A DNA stretch of 43,743 bases from Oscillospiraceae bacterium (GCA_022797115.1 JAAWKB010000009.1:1-43743); one strand, 5' to 3'; shown: positions 13,265-23,779, counted from the stretch's first letter. Notes: generated by a model from the letters alone, not told the origin. Translations and numbers: made by a program.

Positions 13265-15337
13265 ATGCTGCAATTCAGGAAAAAAACCGACGGCGCGGGG
13301 GTGGCTGTGAAAAAGCCGCTGAAGGTCCGGCTGGCCGGGAAAGGGAAGGTGATCGCCGGGATTTGCCTGGCGGTGGTTCTCGCCGTCTTTTTCCTGTCCC
13401 CCAAGGACGCACGGGCGGGCTCGGCAGTGCTGGACCTCTCTGGCACCACGGTCCTCCAGTACATGGACATGGAGGACAGCATCTCCGCCACCGGCACTGT
13501 GGAGAGCGCGGAGAGCATGATGGTATACTCCACCATGGCCTACACGGTCCAGGAGGTGCTGGTGGAGGTGGGCGACTACGTGGAGGAGGGCCAGCTCCTG
13601 GCGCGGCTGGACGGGCAGAATATCCTGGACTCCATTGAGAGCCAGGAGGCCAGCCTCAGCGCCTCCAGCGGTACCAGCGCGGCGTCCATCGCAGCGGCCA
13701 AGGACAACTATGAGCAGTTCAAGGCTACGCTGGAGGATGGGCTCAACAGCTCCATCCTCAATGCGGAGAGCGCCGTCACCAACGCCTACAACAGCTATAC
13801 CTCCGCAGTCAATACATACGAGCGGTACAAGGAGGGGCTGGACGCGGGGGAGAACACCACCCTGTTAAACCAGGAGGCGTCCCTGCGCAGCGCCAGGACC
13901 GCCCTGGAGACTGCCCAGGAGACCTATACCAACACCCAGGAGGACCTCTACGACGCGGAAAACGATATCGGAGATGCCCGGGACGACCTGGCGGATGCGG
14001 AGGACGAGCTGGCAGACCTGGAGGACGATTTAGCGGATGCGGAAGACCGTCTGGACCGCTGCCAATGGGAGCTTGACCGTCTGGGCAGCGGGGACTACAC
14101 CGCCCGCATCACCCAGCTGCAAAACACCATCACCGCCCTGAGCGCCCAGCTGGAGGGGGAGGCGGACCCCGCCGTGCAGGCCCAGCTCCAGCAGCAGATT
14201 GCCGCCGCCCGGTCGGAGCTGGAGCAGCTCTCCAACGCCGCCAGCCGCCAGGCCGCCTTGGCCCAGGAGGCCACGCAGCTGGGGACTGCCGTAGCCCAGC
14301 TGGAGGGGAAGGTTGCCAGCGCGGAGGCCGCCGTCGCCCAAGCGGAGGCCAAGCTGGACCAGGCCATCGCCTCCCGGGACGCTTACCAGCGCCAGCTGAC
14401 CACCACAGAGCGGAACATTGAGAACGCCACGGAGACCTACGCCGCTGCCATTACCCAGTACAACGCGGCTGTCACCAGCGTGGACAACGCCCTGGCCGAT
14501 TACGCCACCGCAGTGGAGACGGCCTACACCGCCTATCAGACTGCCCAGGCCAATTTGCAGGCCGCCAACGTCTCTGCCCAGAACCAGCTGGAGTCCTACC
14601 GCAACAGTCTCAACAGCGCCTATGCCGGCGCCAACAAGGCCGTCAGCGAGACGAGCCTGCGCCAGCTGCGGGCAGACCTGGACAGTACGGAGATCACCGC
14701 GCCCAACGCCGGGACGGTGACGGCTGTGTACGCAAAGGTAGGTTCCTCCGGCTCCGGGCTCCTGTTCGTCATTGAGGACGTGGACAACCTGGTGGTAGAG
14801 ACCAGCGTGAAGGAGTACGACGTGGGCTCCGTCCAGGAGGGGATGAAGGCGGTCATCAGCGCAGACGCCATCAAGGGGAAGACGGTGGAGGGCGTCATCA
14901 CCAGTATCGCCCCCACGGCCAACAAGACCGGCCAGGGCCTCACCGACACCACGGGCGACGCGGTCTTCGCCGCCGAGGTGGAGATCACCACCCCGGACTC
15001 CGGCCTGAAGATCGGCATGGAGGCCCAGCTGGACTACATCATCGCCCGGCAGGAGCGGGTGCTGGCCGTGCCCTACTACGCGGTCTATGAGAATGAGGCG
15101 GGGCAGAGCTGCGTCATCGGGGTGGTGGAGCAGGAGGACGGGACCTACCTGCTCACGGAGCTGCCCGTCACCACCGGCATGGACGACGACCTGGATATTG
15201 TGATTTCCGGGGAGGGCATATCGGAGGGGCTGCGGGTTGTCTCGGAGGCGGACGAGTACCGCCATCTGCTGGGCCAGGCCCTGCCCGCCGGGAAGAAGCC
15301 CACCGGCATGGAGGTTATGATGGCAGGTGGCATGTGA
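13265..15337 (+). CDS. HlyD/MacA-like efflux periplasmic adaptor (membrane fusion) protein with long coiled coil
   Basis: N-terminal TM, biotinyl-lipoyl-like segment (VQEVLVEVGDYVEEGQLLARLDGQNI), about 280 aa of Ala/Gln/Asp-rich coiled coil, C-terminal barrel (ITAPNAGTVTAVYAKVGSSGSG...); next to a MacB-type ATPase and permease. Confidence 0.88.
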   Translation: MLQFRKKTDGAGVAVKKPLKVRLAGKGKVIAGICLAVVLAVFFLSPKDARAGSAVLDLSGTTVLQYMDMEDSISATGTVESAESMMVYSTMAYTVQEVLVEVGDYVEEGQLLARLDGQNILDSIESQEASLSASSGTSAASIAAAKDNYEQFKATLEDGLNSSILNAESAVTNAYNSYTSAVNTYERYKEGLDAGENTTLLNQEASLRSARTALETAQETYTNTQEDLYDAENDIGDARDDLADAEDELADLEDDLADAEDRLDRCQWELDRLGSGDYTARITQLQNTITALSAQLEGEADPAVQAQLQQQIAAARSELEQLSNAASRQAALAQEATQLGTAVAQLEGKVASAEAAVAQAEAKLDQAIASRDAYQRQLTTTERNIENATETYAAAITQYNAAVTSVDNALADYATAVETAYTAYQTAQANLQAANVSAQNQLESYRNSLNSAYAGANKAVSETSLRQLRADLDSTEITAPNAGTVTAVYAKVGSSGSGLLFVIEDVDNLVVETSVKEYDVGSVQEGMKAVISADAIKGKTVEGVITSIAPTANKTGQGLTDTTGDAVFAAEVEITTPDSGLKIGMEAQLDYIIARQERVLAVPYYAVYENEAGQSCVIGVVEQEDGTYLLTELPVTTGMDDDLDIVISGEGISEGLRVVSEADEYRHLLGQALPAGKKPTGMEVMMAGGM

Positions 15338-16041
15338 TGGGGGAGACGCGCAGCCTTATTGAGATGCGGGGGATTATCAAACGCTTCTACGTGGGCCAGC
15401 CCCACGAGCTGGAAATCCTCCATGGCATTGACCTGGATGTGCGGGAGGGGGAGTTCGTTGCCATTGTTGGCGCGTCAGGCTCCGGCAAGTCCACGCTGAT
15501 GAACGTCATTGGCGTGCTGGACCGGCCCACCCTGGGCAGCTATTTCCTGGATGGGACGGTGGTGGAGGACGCGGCGGACGCAGAGCTCTCATCCATCCGC
15601 AACCGGAAAATCGGCTTTGTGTTCCAGAATTTCAACCTGATCTCCCGCACCAGCGCCCTGAAAAATGTGGAGCTGCCCATGATGTATGCCGGCGTGCCCC
15701 AGCGGCGGCGGACGGAGCGGGCCAAGGAGCTGCTGGACATGGTGGGCATGGCGGACCGGATGAACCACCAGCCCAGCGAGCTCTCCGGCGGCCAGAAGCA
15801 GCGGGTAGCCATCGCCCGGGCCATGGCCAATGACCCGGCCATTATCCTGGCCGACGAGCCCACCGGCGCATTGGACAGCAAGACAGGCCGTCTGGTCATG
15901 GACCTGTTCCACCAGCTCAACCGGGAGCAGGGGAAAACCATTGTCTTCATCACCCATAACGGGGAGCTGGCGGCGGAGACAGGCCGGATGCTGACCATGC
16001 GGGACGGCCTGCTCTACCGCGGCGGCGAGGGAGGTGAGTGA
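15337..16041 (+). CDS. MacB/LolD-type ABC transporter ATP-binding protein
   Basis: Walker A GASGSGKST, signature LSGGQKQRVAIARAMANDPAIILADEPTGALDSKT. Confidence 0.95.
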   Translation: MGETRSLIEMRGIIKRFYVGQPHELEILHGIDLDVREGEFVAIVGASGSGKSTLMNVIGVLDRPTLGSYFLDGTVVEDAADAELSSIRNRKIGFVFQNFNLISRTSALKNVELPMMYAGVPQRRRTERAKELLDMVGMADRMNHQPSELSGGQKQRVAIARAMANDPAIILADEPTGALDSKTGRLVMDLFHQLNREQGKTIVFITHNGELAAETGRMLTMRDGLLYRGGEGGE

Positions 16042-16044
16042 CCG

Positions 16045-17316
16045 GTGGGATTGTTAGAGAGCCTGCGCCTGTCCTTTGAGGGCCTGCGCTCGAACAAGAT
16101 GCGCTCGCTGCTGACTATGCTGGGCATCATTATCGGGATTGCCGCCGTCATCGGCATCCTCACCGTGGGCGACGGGCTGTCCAGCTCCATCACCGGCACC
16201 ATGAGCGGCCTGGGGGCGTCCACCATCTCCATCTCCCTGCGGGAGACGGAGTCCGCTGACCCCATGTCCGGCATGATGGGCATGACCGGCAAGCCCGATG
16301 AGGAGGATTTGATCTCGGAGAAGATGATCCAGGAGATGCAGGAGCGGTATGCGGAGGACATCGCCGCCGTCAGCCTCTCGGAGAGCGTGGGCAGCGGCCG
16401 GGCCAAGGACGGGCGGCTCTACGCCAACGTAGGCGTCACCGGCGTCAACAACGGCTATTTTGCTGTGGACGATCTGGAGCTGCTGGCCGGCCGTTTCCTG
16501 GAGGACCGGGACGACGAGGGGGGACGGATGGTCTGCGTCGTCAGCGACAAGCTGGTTTCCAACATGTTCGGCGGCGACCAACAGGCGGCCCTGGGGAGCG
16601 AGCTGTCCGTGGAGGTGGGCGCGGACCGGCTGCGGCTGCGGATTGTGGGCATCTACAAATATGAAGCCTCAGCCTTCCTGATCTACACCGGCTCGGAGCG
16701 GGACATCTCCACCTCCCTGTACATCCCCCTCTCCGCTGCCAAACGGCTCAGCGGCGGCAGCGACGGGTTTTCCAATATCACCGTGCTGGCCCGGGCGGAT
16801 GCGGACAGCTCGTCGGTGGCGGCCCGGCTGGAGGAGTTCCTGGGCCGCTACTACCGGCGCAATGATGACTACTCCATCTCCGCCACCAGCATGGAGAGCA
16901 TCATCGCCTCCGTCAACGACATGATGGGTACGCTCTCCATCGCCATTGCCGTCATTGCGGCCATCTCCCTGCTGGTGGGCGGCATCGGCGTGATGAACAT
17001 CATGCTTGTCTCCGTCACCGAGCGCACCCGGGAGATCGGTACGCGGAAGGCCCTGGGCGCCACCAATGCCAACATCCAGATGCAGTTTGTGGTGGAAAGC
17101 GCCCTGATCTGCCTGGTGGGCGGCGTAATCGGGATTATCCTGGGCGCGGCCTTTGGGTATCTGGGCAGTACGCTGCTGGGGGTGCCCACCCTGCCCGATC
17201 TGGGCAGCGTTGCGCTGGCGGCTGGGTTTTCCCTGGCCGTGGGGATCTTCTTCGGGTACTATCCGGCCAGCAAGGCGGCGAAAATGGACCCCATCGAGGC
17301 GCTGCGCTACGAATAA
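16045..17316 (+). CDS. MacB-like ABC transporter permease (FtsX/MacB_PCD)
   Basis: LRLSFEGLRSNKMRSLLTMLGIIIGIAAVI; C-terminal VGGIGVMNIMLVSVTERTREIGTRKALGA; GTG start at 16045. Confidence 0.94.
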   Translation: MGLLESLRLSFEGLRSNKMRSLLTMLGIIIGIAAVIGILTVGDGLSSSITGTMSGLGASTISISLRETESADPMSGMMGMTGKPDEEDLISEKMIQEMQERYAEDIAAVSLSESVGSGRAKDGRLYANVGVTGVNNGYFAVDDLELLAGRFLEDRDDEGGRMVCVVSDKLVSNMFGGDQQAALGSELSVEVGADRLRLRIVGIYKYEASAFLIYTGSERDISTSLYIPLSAAKRLSGGSDGFSNITVLARADADSSSVAARLEEFLGRYYRRNDDYSISATSMESIIASVNDMMGTLSIAIAVIAAISLLVGGIGVMNIMLVSVTERTREIGTRKALGATNANIQMQFVVESALICLVGGVIGIILGAAFGYLGSTLLGVPTLPDLGSVALAAGFSLAVGIFFGYYPASKAAKMDPIEALRYE

Positions 17317-17317
17317 G

Positions 17318-17363
17318 AAAAAATCTGTCAGAAAACCCTGCGTGGTTTTCTGACAGATTTTTT
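17318..17363. terminator. Bidirectional intrinsic terminator
   Basis: Perfect 20-bp inverted repeat aaaaaatctgtcagaaaacc (17318-17337) / ggttttctgacagatttttt (17344-17363), 6-nt loop. Confidence 0.88.
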
Positions 17364-17994
17364 ATTCTTCCCCGTCCTGGCCGGCCGGTTCCGGCGCGTA
17401 CTTCTGGAAAACCCGCTCAAGGAAGAGGGATGCCAGCAGCATCGCTATTGCCGGCATAAACAGGGCTGGCCACCAGTTGGCGGCGCAGAAGGCCGCCGTC
17501 TCCGCCGTCAGAAGCACAACCACCACTGTGGAGGGCAGGTGCCGTACCGCCAGCTGGAGAGCTGTGACAAACAGCCCCTTCACGCCGAAGGTGAACCGCC
17601 CCAGCAGGGGGAACAGCCAGCAGAGGACCCCGGCAGGCAGGAACAGGGCGAAGTGGTAGACGGCAAACAGGAGCTCCGCCGTACTGCCCGTCCCGGTGGA
17701 GGCGCGCATCACCCCATAGCCGCCGGCCAATACCGCCCCCGCCCCGCAGCATAGAAGCGTGGCGAGGCTCCCCACCTTGAAATTAGCCGCAAAGGAGCGG
17801 AGGTAGCCGCCGAAAGCGCCGGGCTCCCGGCCGCGGACATATTTGACCACTGTATAATAGAGGGCCGCGGTGGCAGGCCCGATGGTGACGACGGGCAGGC
17901 ACAGTATCAGCCACAAGATGGACAGGCCCACTACGTCCACCATGGCGCTCAGCCAGGCCCAGATCCCCTTCTCGGGGTTGAAAAATTCATTCAC
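17362..17994 (-). CDS. YesL family (DUF624) membrane protein
   Basis: MNEFFNPEKGIWAWLSAMVDVVGLSILWLILCLPVVTIGPATAALYYTVVKYVRGREPGAFGGYLRSFAANFK matches the DUF624 N-terminal pattern. Confidence 0.85.
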   Translation of the reverse strand: MNEFFNPEKGIWAWLSAMVDVVGLSILWLILCLPVVTIGPATAALYYTVVKYVRGREPGAFGGYLRSFAANFKVGSLATLLCCGAGAVLAGGYGVMRASTGTGSTAELLFAVYHFALFLPAGVLCWLFPLLGRFTFGVKGLFVTALQLAVRHLPSTVVVVLLTAETAAFCAANWWPALFMPAIAMLLASLFLERVFQKYAPEPAGQDGEE

Positions 17995-18006
17995 AGCACT
18001 GTGACC

Positions 18007-18873
18007 TCACATTGTCCGCTGGGCCAGCGTCTTCCCTACGGCCCGGCGGCACCGCTCCGCCTCGTCCGGGGAGCGGCGGGCAAACTCGCTGAGCAGGACG
18101 TCCACCACATACAGCTGGGCAATCAAAGCCTCGGTGGAGCCGAACTGCAGGGGCTGCTCGTTGGGGCCGCACAGGAGCACTGTGTCGGCGTAGAAACTGG
18201 CGGGGGAGTTCTGGAAACGTGTGACCAGAATCAGCTTCGCCCCCCGGCCCTGGATGGTCTCCGCCGCCGCCATCACCTCATGGGTTGCGCCGGAGTAGGA
18301 GAAGTAGAGCACCACATCCTCCGGCGTGAGGGTGGAGAGGATCACGGCCTGCAGGTGGGAGTCCTGAATGGTCTTGAACTTGGGGGAGGTGGTGGAAAAC
18401 TGGGCCCAGGCCGCCAGGGACACGATGGAGTGGTTGCCCTGGCCCAGGCAGACGACCTGCCGGGCGCCCAGCATCAGCCCCACCGCCCGGTCGACAGAGG
18501 GTTCTGAGAGCATATGGTAGGCTTTGTTCAGGGTGTCCTGGGCGTTGTGCAGGACCTTACCCATCACGATGCCGGTGGTGTCATCCGGGAGGATCTCCCC
18601 CGCGACAGCCGCCGCCTCCGGGTCCGGCCCGGTCATCAGCGACGCGCGGGCCAGCTCCAGCTTGAAGTCATTAAAGCCCGCCAGCTTCAGCTTGCGGCAG
18701 AACACCGATATGGTGGACACAGCTACCTCGCACACGGCGCTCAGGTCCGTGATGCTGATATACTGTGTCTCCTTCTGGTGCTCAAGCACATAGTCGACGA
18801 TCTTCCGTTCCGATTTTGTGAAGTTTTCATACTCCAGCAGCATCAGCGCCACAATGTTTTTTCCCACAGACAT
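18007..18873 (-). CDS. MurR/RpiR family transcriptional regulator (HTH_6 + SIS)
   Basis: YENFTKSERKIVDYVLEHQKETQYISITDLSAVCEVAVSTISVFCRKLKLAGFNDFKLELA, then a SIS domain (QVVCLGQGNHSIVSLAAWAQF...YFSYSGATHEVMAAAE). Likely start MSVGKN. Confidence 0.92.
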   Translation of the reverse strand: MSVGKNIVALMLLEYENFTKSERKIVDYVLEHQKETQYISITDLSAVCEVAVSTISVFCRKLKLAGFNDFKLELARASLMTGPDPEAAAVAGEILPDDTTGIVMGKVLHNAQDTLNKAYHMLSEPSVDRAVGLMLGARQVVCLGQGNHSIVSLAAWAQFSTTSPKFKTIQDSHLQAVILSTLTPEDVVLYFSYSGATHEVMAAAETIQGRGAKLILVTRFQNSPASFYADTVLLCGPNEQPLQFGSTEALIAQLYVVDVLLSEFARRSPDEAERCRRAVGKTLAQRTM

Positions 18874-18914
18874 CCTCCCCCGATCTCCTGTCACAGCGCC
18901 CTTACGGCAGCCGC

Positions 18915-20429
18915 TTACCCGTTCTGTGCCGCGCCGCCGTGGGGCTTGAGCACCACGTCATGGTAGCCGCCCTCCACGATGGACGTGGCGGAGACCAGCG
19001 TCAGGCGGGCATTCTCCTGAAGGGCCTGGATGGAGGTGACGCCGCAGTTGCACATAGTGGACTTGACCTTGTACAGGCTCTTGGCCACATTGTCCTTGAG
19101 GGAGCCGGCGTAGGTGACATAGGAGTCCACGCCCTCCTCGAAGGCCAAACCGCTGCCGCCGCCCAGGTCATAGCGCTGCCAGTTCCGGGCGCGGTTGGAG
19201 CCCTCCCCCCAGTATTCCTTCATGTACTGGCCGCCTACCAGCACCTTGTTGGTGGGGCTCTCGTCAAAGCGGGCGAAGTAACGGCCCAGCATGATGAAAT
19301 CCGCGCCCATCGCCAGGGCCAGGGTCATGTGGTAGTCGTGGACAATGCCGCCGTCGGAGCAGATGGGGACATAGATGCCGGTCTCCCGGAAATACTCGTC
19401 CCGGGCGGCGGCCACCTCGATCAGGGCGGTGGCCTGCCCCCGGCCGATGCCCTTGGTCTCCCGGGTGATGCAGATGGAGCCGCCGCCGATGCCCACCTTT
19501 ACAAAGTCCGCGCCGGCCTTGGCCAAAAACAGGAACCCGTCCCGGTCCACCACGTTGCCCGCGCCCACCTTGACGCGCTCGCCGTAGCGTTCCCGGATGA
19601 AGGAGAGGGTTTTCTCCTGCCAGCAGGAGTAGCCCTCGGAGGAGTCGATGCACAGCACATCCGCCCCCGCCTCGATGAGGGCGGGGACGCGCTGCTCGTA
19701 GTCCTTGGTGTTGATGCCCGCGCCCACCATGTACCGCTTGTGGCTGTCGAGCATCTCGCCGGGGTTATCCTTGTGCTGCTCGTAGTCCTTGCGGAAGACA
19801 AAGTAGAGCAGGCGGCCGCTGCTGCTGACGATGGGCAGGGAGTTGAGCTTGTGGTCCCAGATGATGTCATTGGCCTCCTTCAGGGAGGTGCCCTCGGGGG
19901 CGGTGATCAGGCGGCTGAGGGGGGTCATGAATTCCTCCACCCGGGTGGCGGGGTCCATGCGGCTGACGCGGTAGTCCCGGCTGGTGACGATGCCCAGCAG
20001 CCGCCCCTCGTTGGAACCGTCCTCGGTGATCGCCACAGTGGAGTGGCCGTTGCGGGCCTTCAGCGCCAGCACGTCCTGGAGGGTCGCCTGGGGGGGGAGG
20101 TTGGAGTCGCTGGTGACAAAGCCGGCCTTGTACCCCTTGACCCGCGCCACCATGGCCGCCTCGCTCTCAATGGACTGGGAGCCGTAGATGAAGGACAGCC
20201 CGCCCTCCTTGGCCAGGGCGACGGCCAGGGTATCGTTGGACACGGACTGCATGATGGCCGATACCAGGGGGATGCTCAGGGCGATGGGGCAGTCCTCCTG
20301 GTCCTTGCGGTACTTGACCAGGGGGGTGCGCAGGGAGACGTTGGCAGGGACGCAGTCGGGGGAGGTGTAGCCGGGTACCAGCAGGTACTCGCTGAAGGTG
20401 TGGGAAGGTTCCGGATAGTAGAAGGCCAT
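18915..20429 (-). CDS. guaB: IMP dehydrogenase
   Basis: 504 aa; [92 protein letters not shown]; central CBS pair. Confidence 0.95.
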   Translation of the reverse strand: MAFYYPEPSHTFSEYLLVPGYTSPDCVPANVSLRTPLVKYRKDQEDCPIALSIPLVSAIMQSVSNDTLAVALAKEGGLSFIYGSQSIESEAAMVARVKGYKAGFVTSDSNLPPQATLQDVLALKARNGHSTVAITEDGSNEGRLLGIVTSRDYRVSRMDPATRVEEFMTPLSRLITAPEGTSLKEANDIIWDHKLNSLPIVSSSGRLLYFVFRKDYEQHKDNPGEMLDSHKRYMVGAGINTKDYEQRVPALIEAGADVLCIDSSEGYSCWQEKTLSFIRERYGERVKVGAGNVVDRDGFLFLAKAGADFVKVGIGGGSICITRETKGIGRGQATALIEVAAARDEYFRETGIYVPICSDGGIVHDYHMTLALAMGADFIMLGRYFARFDESPTNKVLVGGQYMKEYWGEGSNRARNWQRYDLGGGSGLAFEEGVDSYVTYAGSLKDNVAKSLYKVKSTMCNCGVTSIQALQENARLTLVSATSIVEGGYHDVVLKPHGGAAQNG

Positions 20430-20603
20430 AGTGGGATACTCTCCTTTATCGAATGTAACGGGCAGTTTTTTGATTAGTCCTCATGGTAACATGATGCGCA
20501 AATTTTGTAAAGGTGAAAGTCGGAAAAAAAGGGGTTTTGCCGCCCGTTCTCCCCCTCCGCCCCCCGGGCGGCAGAAAATATTCCGGCTTCCGGCAGATTT
20601 TTC

Positions 20604-20631
20604 TTGCAAATGGGGCGGTATGCGGTATAAT
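20604..20631 (+). promoter_or_regulatory. Candidate sigma-A promoter for the DarA-like gene
   Basis: TTGCAA, 16-nt spacer, TATAAT. Confidence 0.5.
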
Positions 20632-20680
20632 ATAGACAGAGATCCTATGGATCGATATCCTGAAAGAAGAGGTGAGTTGC

Positions 20681-21037
20681 ATGGACAAGGAGAAGAGCAA
20701 GAAAAAACTGCTTTTAGCGGTCATCCAAGGCGACGACTATCCCGATACCGTGGACGATTTGAACCGCAGCGGGTTCTTTGCGACGGTTCTCAGCTCCACC
20801 GGCGGCTTTTTGAAGAAGCGGAGCATGACGCTGATGATCGGTGTGGAGGAGCATCAGACGCAGGCTGTGCTGGATATCCTCAAAAACTGTGCCGGCCGGC
20901 GGCAGCAGATGACGTATTCCAACCTGTCCATGTCGCCGGGAGGCCCGAACCCATCCATCCCCATGATGCCTGTACAGATGAGCGTAGGCGGCGTGGTGGT
21001 CTTTGTGATGGATCTGGAGGACATCCAGAAGTATTAA
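20681..21037 (+). CDS. Cyclic-di-AMP receptor, DarA/PstA-like (PII-like)
   Basis: KKLLLAVIQGDDYPDTVDDLNRSGFFATVLSSTGGFLKKRSMTLMIGVEEHQTQAVLDILKNC...GGVVVFVMDLEDIQKY resembles the DarA family (STGGFL...MIGVE). Confidence 0.9.
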   Translation: MDKEKSKKKLLLAVIQGDDYPDTVDDLNRSGFFATVLSSTGGFLKKRSMTLMIGVEEHQTQAVLDILKNCAGRRQQMTYSNLSMSPGGPNPSIPMMPVQMSVGGVVVFVMDLEDIQKY

Positions 21038-21093
21038 GGACCTGTCTTCACAACCGATGCATACCGGTTCCAGGAATGGTTATTCATATTTAG

Positions 21094-21124
21094 ATGCCCG
21101 CCGTCCCAACCGGACGGCGGGCAT
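21094..21124. terminator. Intrinsic terminator between convergent DarA-like gene and feoB
   Basis: atgcccgccgtcc (21094-21106) / ggacggcgggcat (21112-21124). Confidence 0.65.
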
Positions 21125-21142
21125 TTATGCGCCTTCTCAGCC

Positions 21143-23596
21143 CTACAGCAGCAGCGCGATCTGGTAGGCGGCAAAGGACGCCAGCCAAGCGATGCCCAGC
21201 TGCCACACCAGGGCCAGGGCTGTCCAGCTGCGGCTGCCCATCTCCCGCCGGATGGTGGCGATAGCGGCGACGCAGGGGGTGTAGAGCGCGCAGAAGACCA
21301 AAAAGGCCATGGCCGCGGCGGGGGAGAAGGTGGCGGACATGGCCGCGCCGGCGGCGGCATAATCGGTCAGGGAGAAGCCGTAGAACAGGCTCATGGAACT
21401 GACCACCGCCTCTTTGGCGATCAGGCCCGTCAGCAGCGCCACCGCCGCCTGCCATACGCCGAAGCCCATGGGGGCGAATACCGGCGCGATTACGCCGCCC
21501 ACCAGGGCCAGGATGCTGTCCGCGGTGTCCTCCACCATGCGCAGGTTGGGGCCGAAGCTCTGGAGGAACCACACCACCACGCTCATGGCGGCAATGATGG
21601 TGCCCGCCCGGGTGAGGAAATCCCGCACCCGCTCCCACACATGGAGCCAGATATTTTTCAAGGTGGGCATCCGGTAGGGCGGCAGCTCCAGCAGGAAGGG
21701 GGCGGGCTCCCCCTGGAAGAGGCTCCGCTTCAAAATGAGGCCCGACAGGATCGCCATGACCGGCCCCAGCAGGTACAGGCCGAACACCACCAGCCCCGCC
21801 TGGGCCGGGAAAAAGGCGGCGGTCATCAGCCCGTAGATGGGCAGCCGGGCGCCGCAGGACATGAAGGGCACCAGCAGAATGGTCATCCGCCGGTCCTTTT
21901 CGTTCTCCATCGTCCGCGCGCCCATGACGGCGGGCACCGTACACCCGAACCCCATCAGCATGGGGATGAACGCCTTGCCGGACAGGCCGAAGTGGCGCAG
22001 GGTGCGGTCCATGACGAAGGCCGCCCGGGCCATGTAGCCGCTGTCCTCCAGCATGGAGAGGAAGAGGAAGAGCAGCGCGATCATGGGCAGGAAGGTCAAT
22101 ACGCCGCCTACGCCCGCTACCAGCCCATCCACCAGCAGCCCGCCCATCCAGGCGGGGGCGTGGACAGCCGCCAGCCAGCCGGCCAGGCCGGGACACAGCA
22201 CATCCTCCACAAACCACGCGATGCCGTCAGAGAGCCACGCGCCGGGGCCGCTGAAGGTCAGCAGGAATACCACCAGCATCATCGCCAGGAACAGGGGGAT
22301 GGCCAGGTATTTGTGGGTGGCCACCGCGTCGATGCGCTCCGTGACCGTCCGCTCCCCCTCGCGGCTCTTGCGCCGCACCGCGCTGCGCACCACCCGCTCT
22401 ACAAACCGGTAGCGGCTGTCCGCCAGAAGGGTTTCCCGGTCCCCCAGGGGGCTGGCGGACTCATACTCGGCGGCAATCCGGTCAATCTGGTCCAGCGTCG
22501 CCTGGTCCAGCCCCAGGTCCTTGGCCACCGCCTCATCCCCCGCCAGCAGCTTGATGGCCGCCCAGTGGGCGGGGATGCCCTGGGCATAGGCCCGGTCGTG
22601 GATCAGCTCCCCGATCCGGTGGTGGACGGCGTGGGTGAAGTCATCGTAGAGGTCGTCGGGCTCCACGGTCAGGCCCGTATGCATCTGCCGGTGGGCCTCC
22701 TGGACCAGCCGGTCAATATTCACCCCGTCCCGGGCGGAGATGGGCACCACCGGCACACCCAGATGGGCGGCAAGGCGGTCGCAGTCGATGCTGTCCCCCT
22801 GCTTCTCCACCTCGTCCATGAAGTTCACCGCCAGCACCACCGGCCGCTCCAGCTCCAGCAGCTGCATGGTCAGGTACAGGTTCCGCTCCAGGTTGGTGGC
22901 GTCCACAATGTCGATGATGGCGTCCGGCTGCTCCTCTATGATGAACTTGCGCGCCACCAGCTCCTCCATGGAGTAGGGGGACAGGGAATAGATGCCCGGC
23001 AGGTCCACCACCGTGAAGCGGACGTCCCCCAGCTTGGCCTCCCCCTCCTTCTTCTCCACCGTGACGCCGGGCCAGTTGCCAACATACTGGTTGGAGCCGG
23101 TGAGGGCGTTGAAGAGGGTCGTCTTGCCGCAGTTGGGGTTGCCCACCAGGGCTACCTTCCACTGGCGGGTGTCGTGGGCCCGGGGGTCATAGGCGCTCGG
23201 GTGCTCCTCCTGCTCATGCCGGTGGGCCCGGTGCATGGCCTCCAGATCCCTGGGGCTGGCGCAGCCCATGGAGCAGCGGGCGCACTCGCCGTGGCAGGCG
23301 CTGCCCAGGTGGTAGGCGCTCTCGGACACGGTGTCCCGGGGCGGAGCGCTGGGGGCGGCGGGGCTGACGCGGATCTGGGCGGCGTCCTCCTTGCGCAGGG
23401 ACAGCTCATACCCCCGCAGCTGCACCTCCATTGGGTCCCCAAAGGGGGCCATTTTCACAAGCTTGACGCGTGTGCCGGGGGTGAGCCCCATGTCGATGAG
23501 GCGGCGCTTCACCGCCCCCCGGGAATTACCCACCTGGTTGATAATGCAGCTGTCCCCCACGCGCAGCCGGTCGAGCGTCATCGCGGTATCCTTCAT
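21143..23596 (-). CDS. feoB: FeoA-FeoB fusion ferrous iron transporter
   Basis: N-terminal FeoA-like SH3 domain (MTLDRLRVGDSCIINQVGNSRGAVKRRLIDMGLTPGTRVKLVKMAPFGDPMEVQLRGYELSLRKEDA), Cys/His-rich linker, then FeoB G domain (ALVGNPNCGKTTLFNALTGSNQYVGNWPGVTVEKKEG) and membrane domain. Confidence 0.95.
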   Translation of the reverse strand: MKDTAMTLDRLRVGDSCIINQVGNSRGAVKRRLIDMGLTPGTRVKLVKMAPFGDPMEVQLRGYELSLRKEDAAQIRVSPAAPSAPPRDTVSESAYHLGSACHGECARCSMGCASPRDLEAMHRAHRHEQEEHPSAYDPRAHDTRQWKVALVGNPNCGKTTLFNALTGSNQYVGNWPGVTVEKKEGEAKLGDVRFTVVDLPGIYSLSPYSMEELVARKFIIEEQPDAIIDIVDATNLERNLYLTMQLLELERPVVLAVNFMDEVEKQGDSIDCDRLAAHLGVPVVPISARDGVNIDRLVQEAHRQMHTGLTVEPDDLYDDFTHAVHHRIGELIHDRAYAQGIPAHWAAIKLLAGDEAVAKDLGLDQATLDQIDRIAAEYESASPLGDRETLLADSRYRFVERVVRSAVRRKSREGERTVTERIDAVATHKYLAIPLFLAMMLVVFLLTFSGPGAWLSDGIAWFVEDVLCPGLAGWLAAVHAPAWMGGLLVDGLVAGVGGVLTFLPMIALLFLFLSMLEDSGYMARAAFVMDRTLRHFGLSGKAFIPMLMGFGCTVPAVMGARTMENEKDRRMTILLVPFMSCGARLPIYGLMTAAFFPAQAGLVVFGLYLLGPVMAILSGLILKRSLFQGEPAPFLLELPPYRMPTLKNIWLHVWERVRDFLTRAGTIIAAMSVVVWFLQSFGPNLRMVEDTADSILALVGGVIAPVFAPMGFGVWQAAVALLTGLIAKEAVVSSMSLFYGFSLTDYAAAGAAMSATFSPAAAMAFLVFCALYTPCVAAIATIRREMGSRSWTALALVWQLGIAWLASFAAYQIALLL

Positions 23597-23738
23597 AGAA
23601 ACGGGTCCTCTCCTATGTCATCAAATATCTGTTTCAGCGTCTCCACTTTAGGCCAACAGACGGGCTTTGTCAAGTGGATTTGTGCGATATTGTCCATGTT
23701 TTTCTGCCCGGCGGCCCCGGGAAATTTTCCGCATCCCC

Positions 23739-23767
23739 TTTACAATTTCCCGAAAAACTGCTATACT
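23739..23767 (+). promoter_or_regulatory. Candidate sigma-A promoter for the riboswitch/tetrapyrrole operon
   Basis: TTTACA (23739-23744), 17-nt spacer, TATACT (23762-23767), about 15 nt before the riboswitch core. Confidence 0.75.
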
Positions 23768-23779
23768 GCCCCTGTTATG

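Noticed and set aside
12727-13638. 303-aa plus-strand ORF spanning the MocR-adaptor intergenic region
   Set aside because: Overlaps two real genes out of frame and reads through a terminator.
13980-14400. Repeat-like coding region (gcggatgcggaggacgagctggcagacctggaggac...)
   Set aside because: Explained by the heptad/coiled-coil region of the membrane fusion protein; not a DNA repeat array.
18939-20477. 512-aa plus-strand ORF
   Set aside because: Antisense to guaB; low-complexity translation with no recognisable domain.
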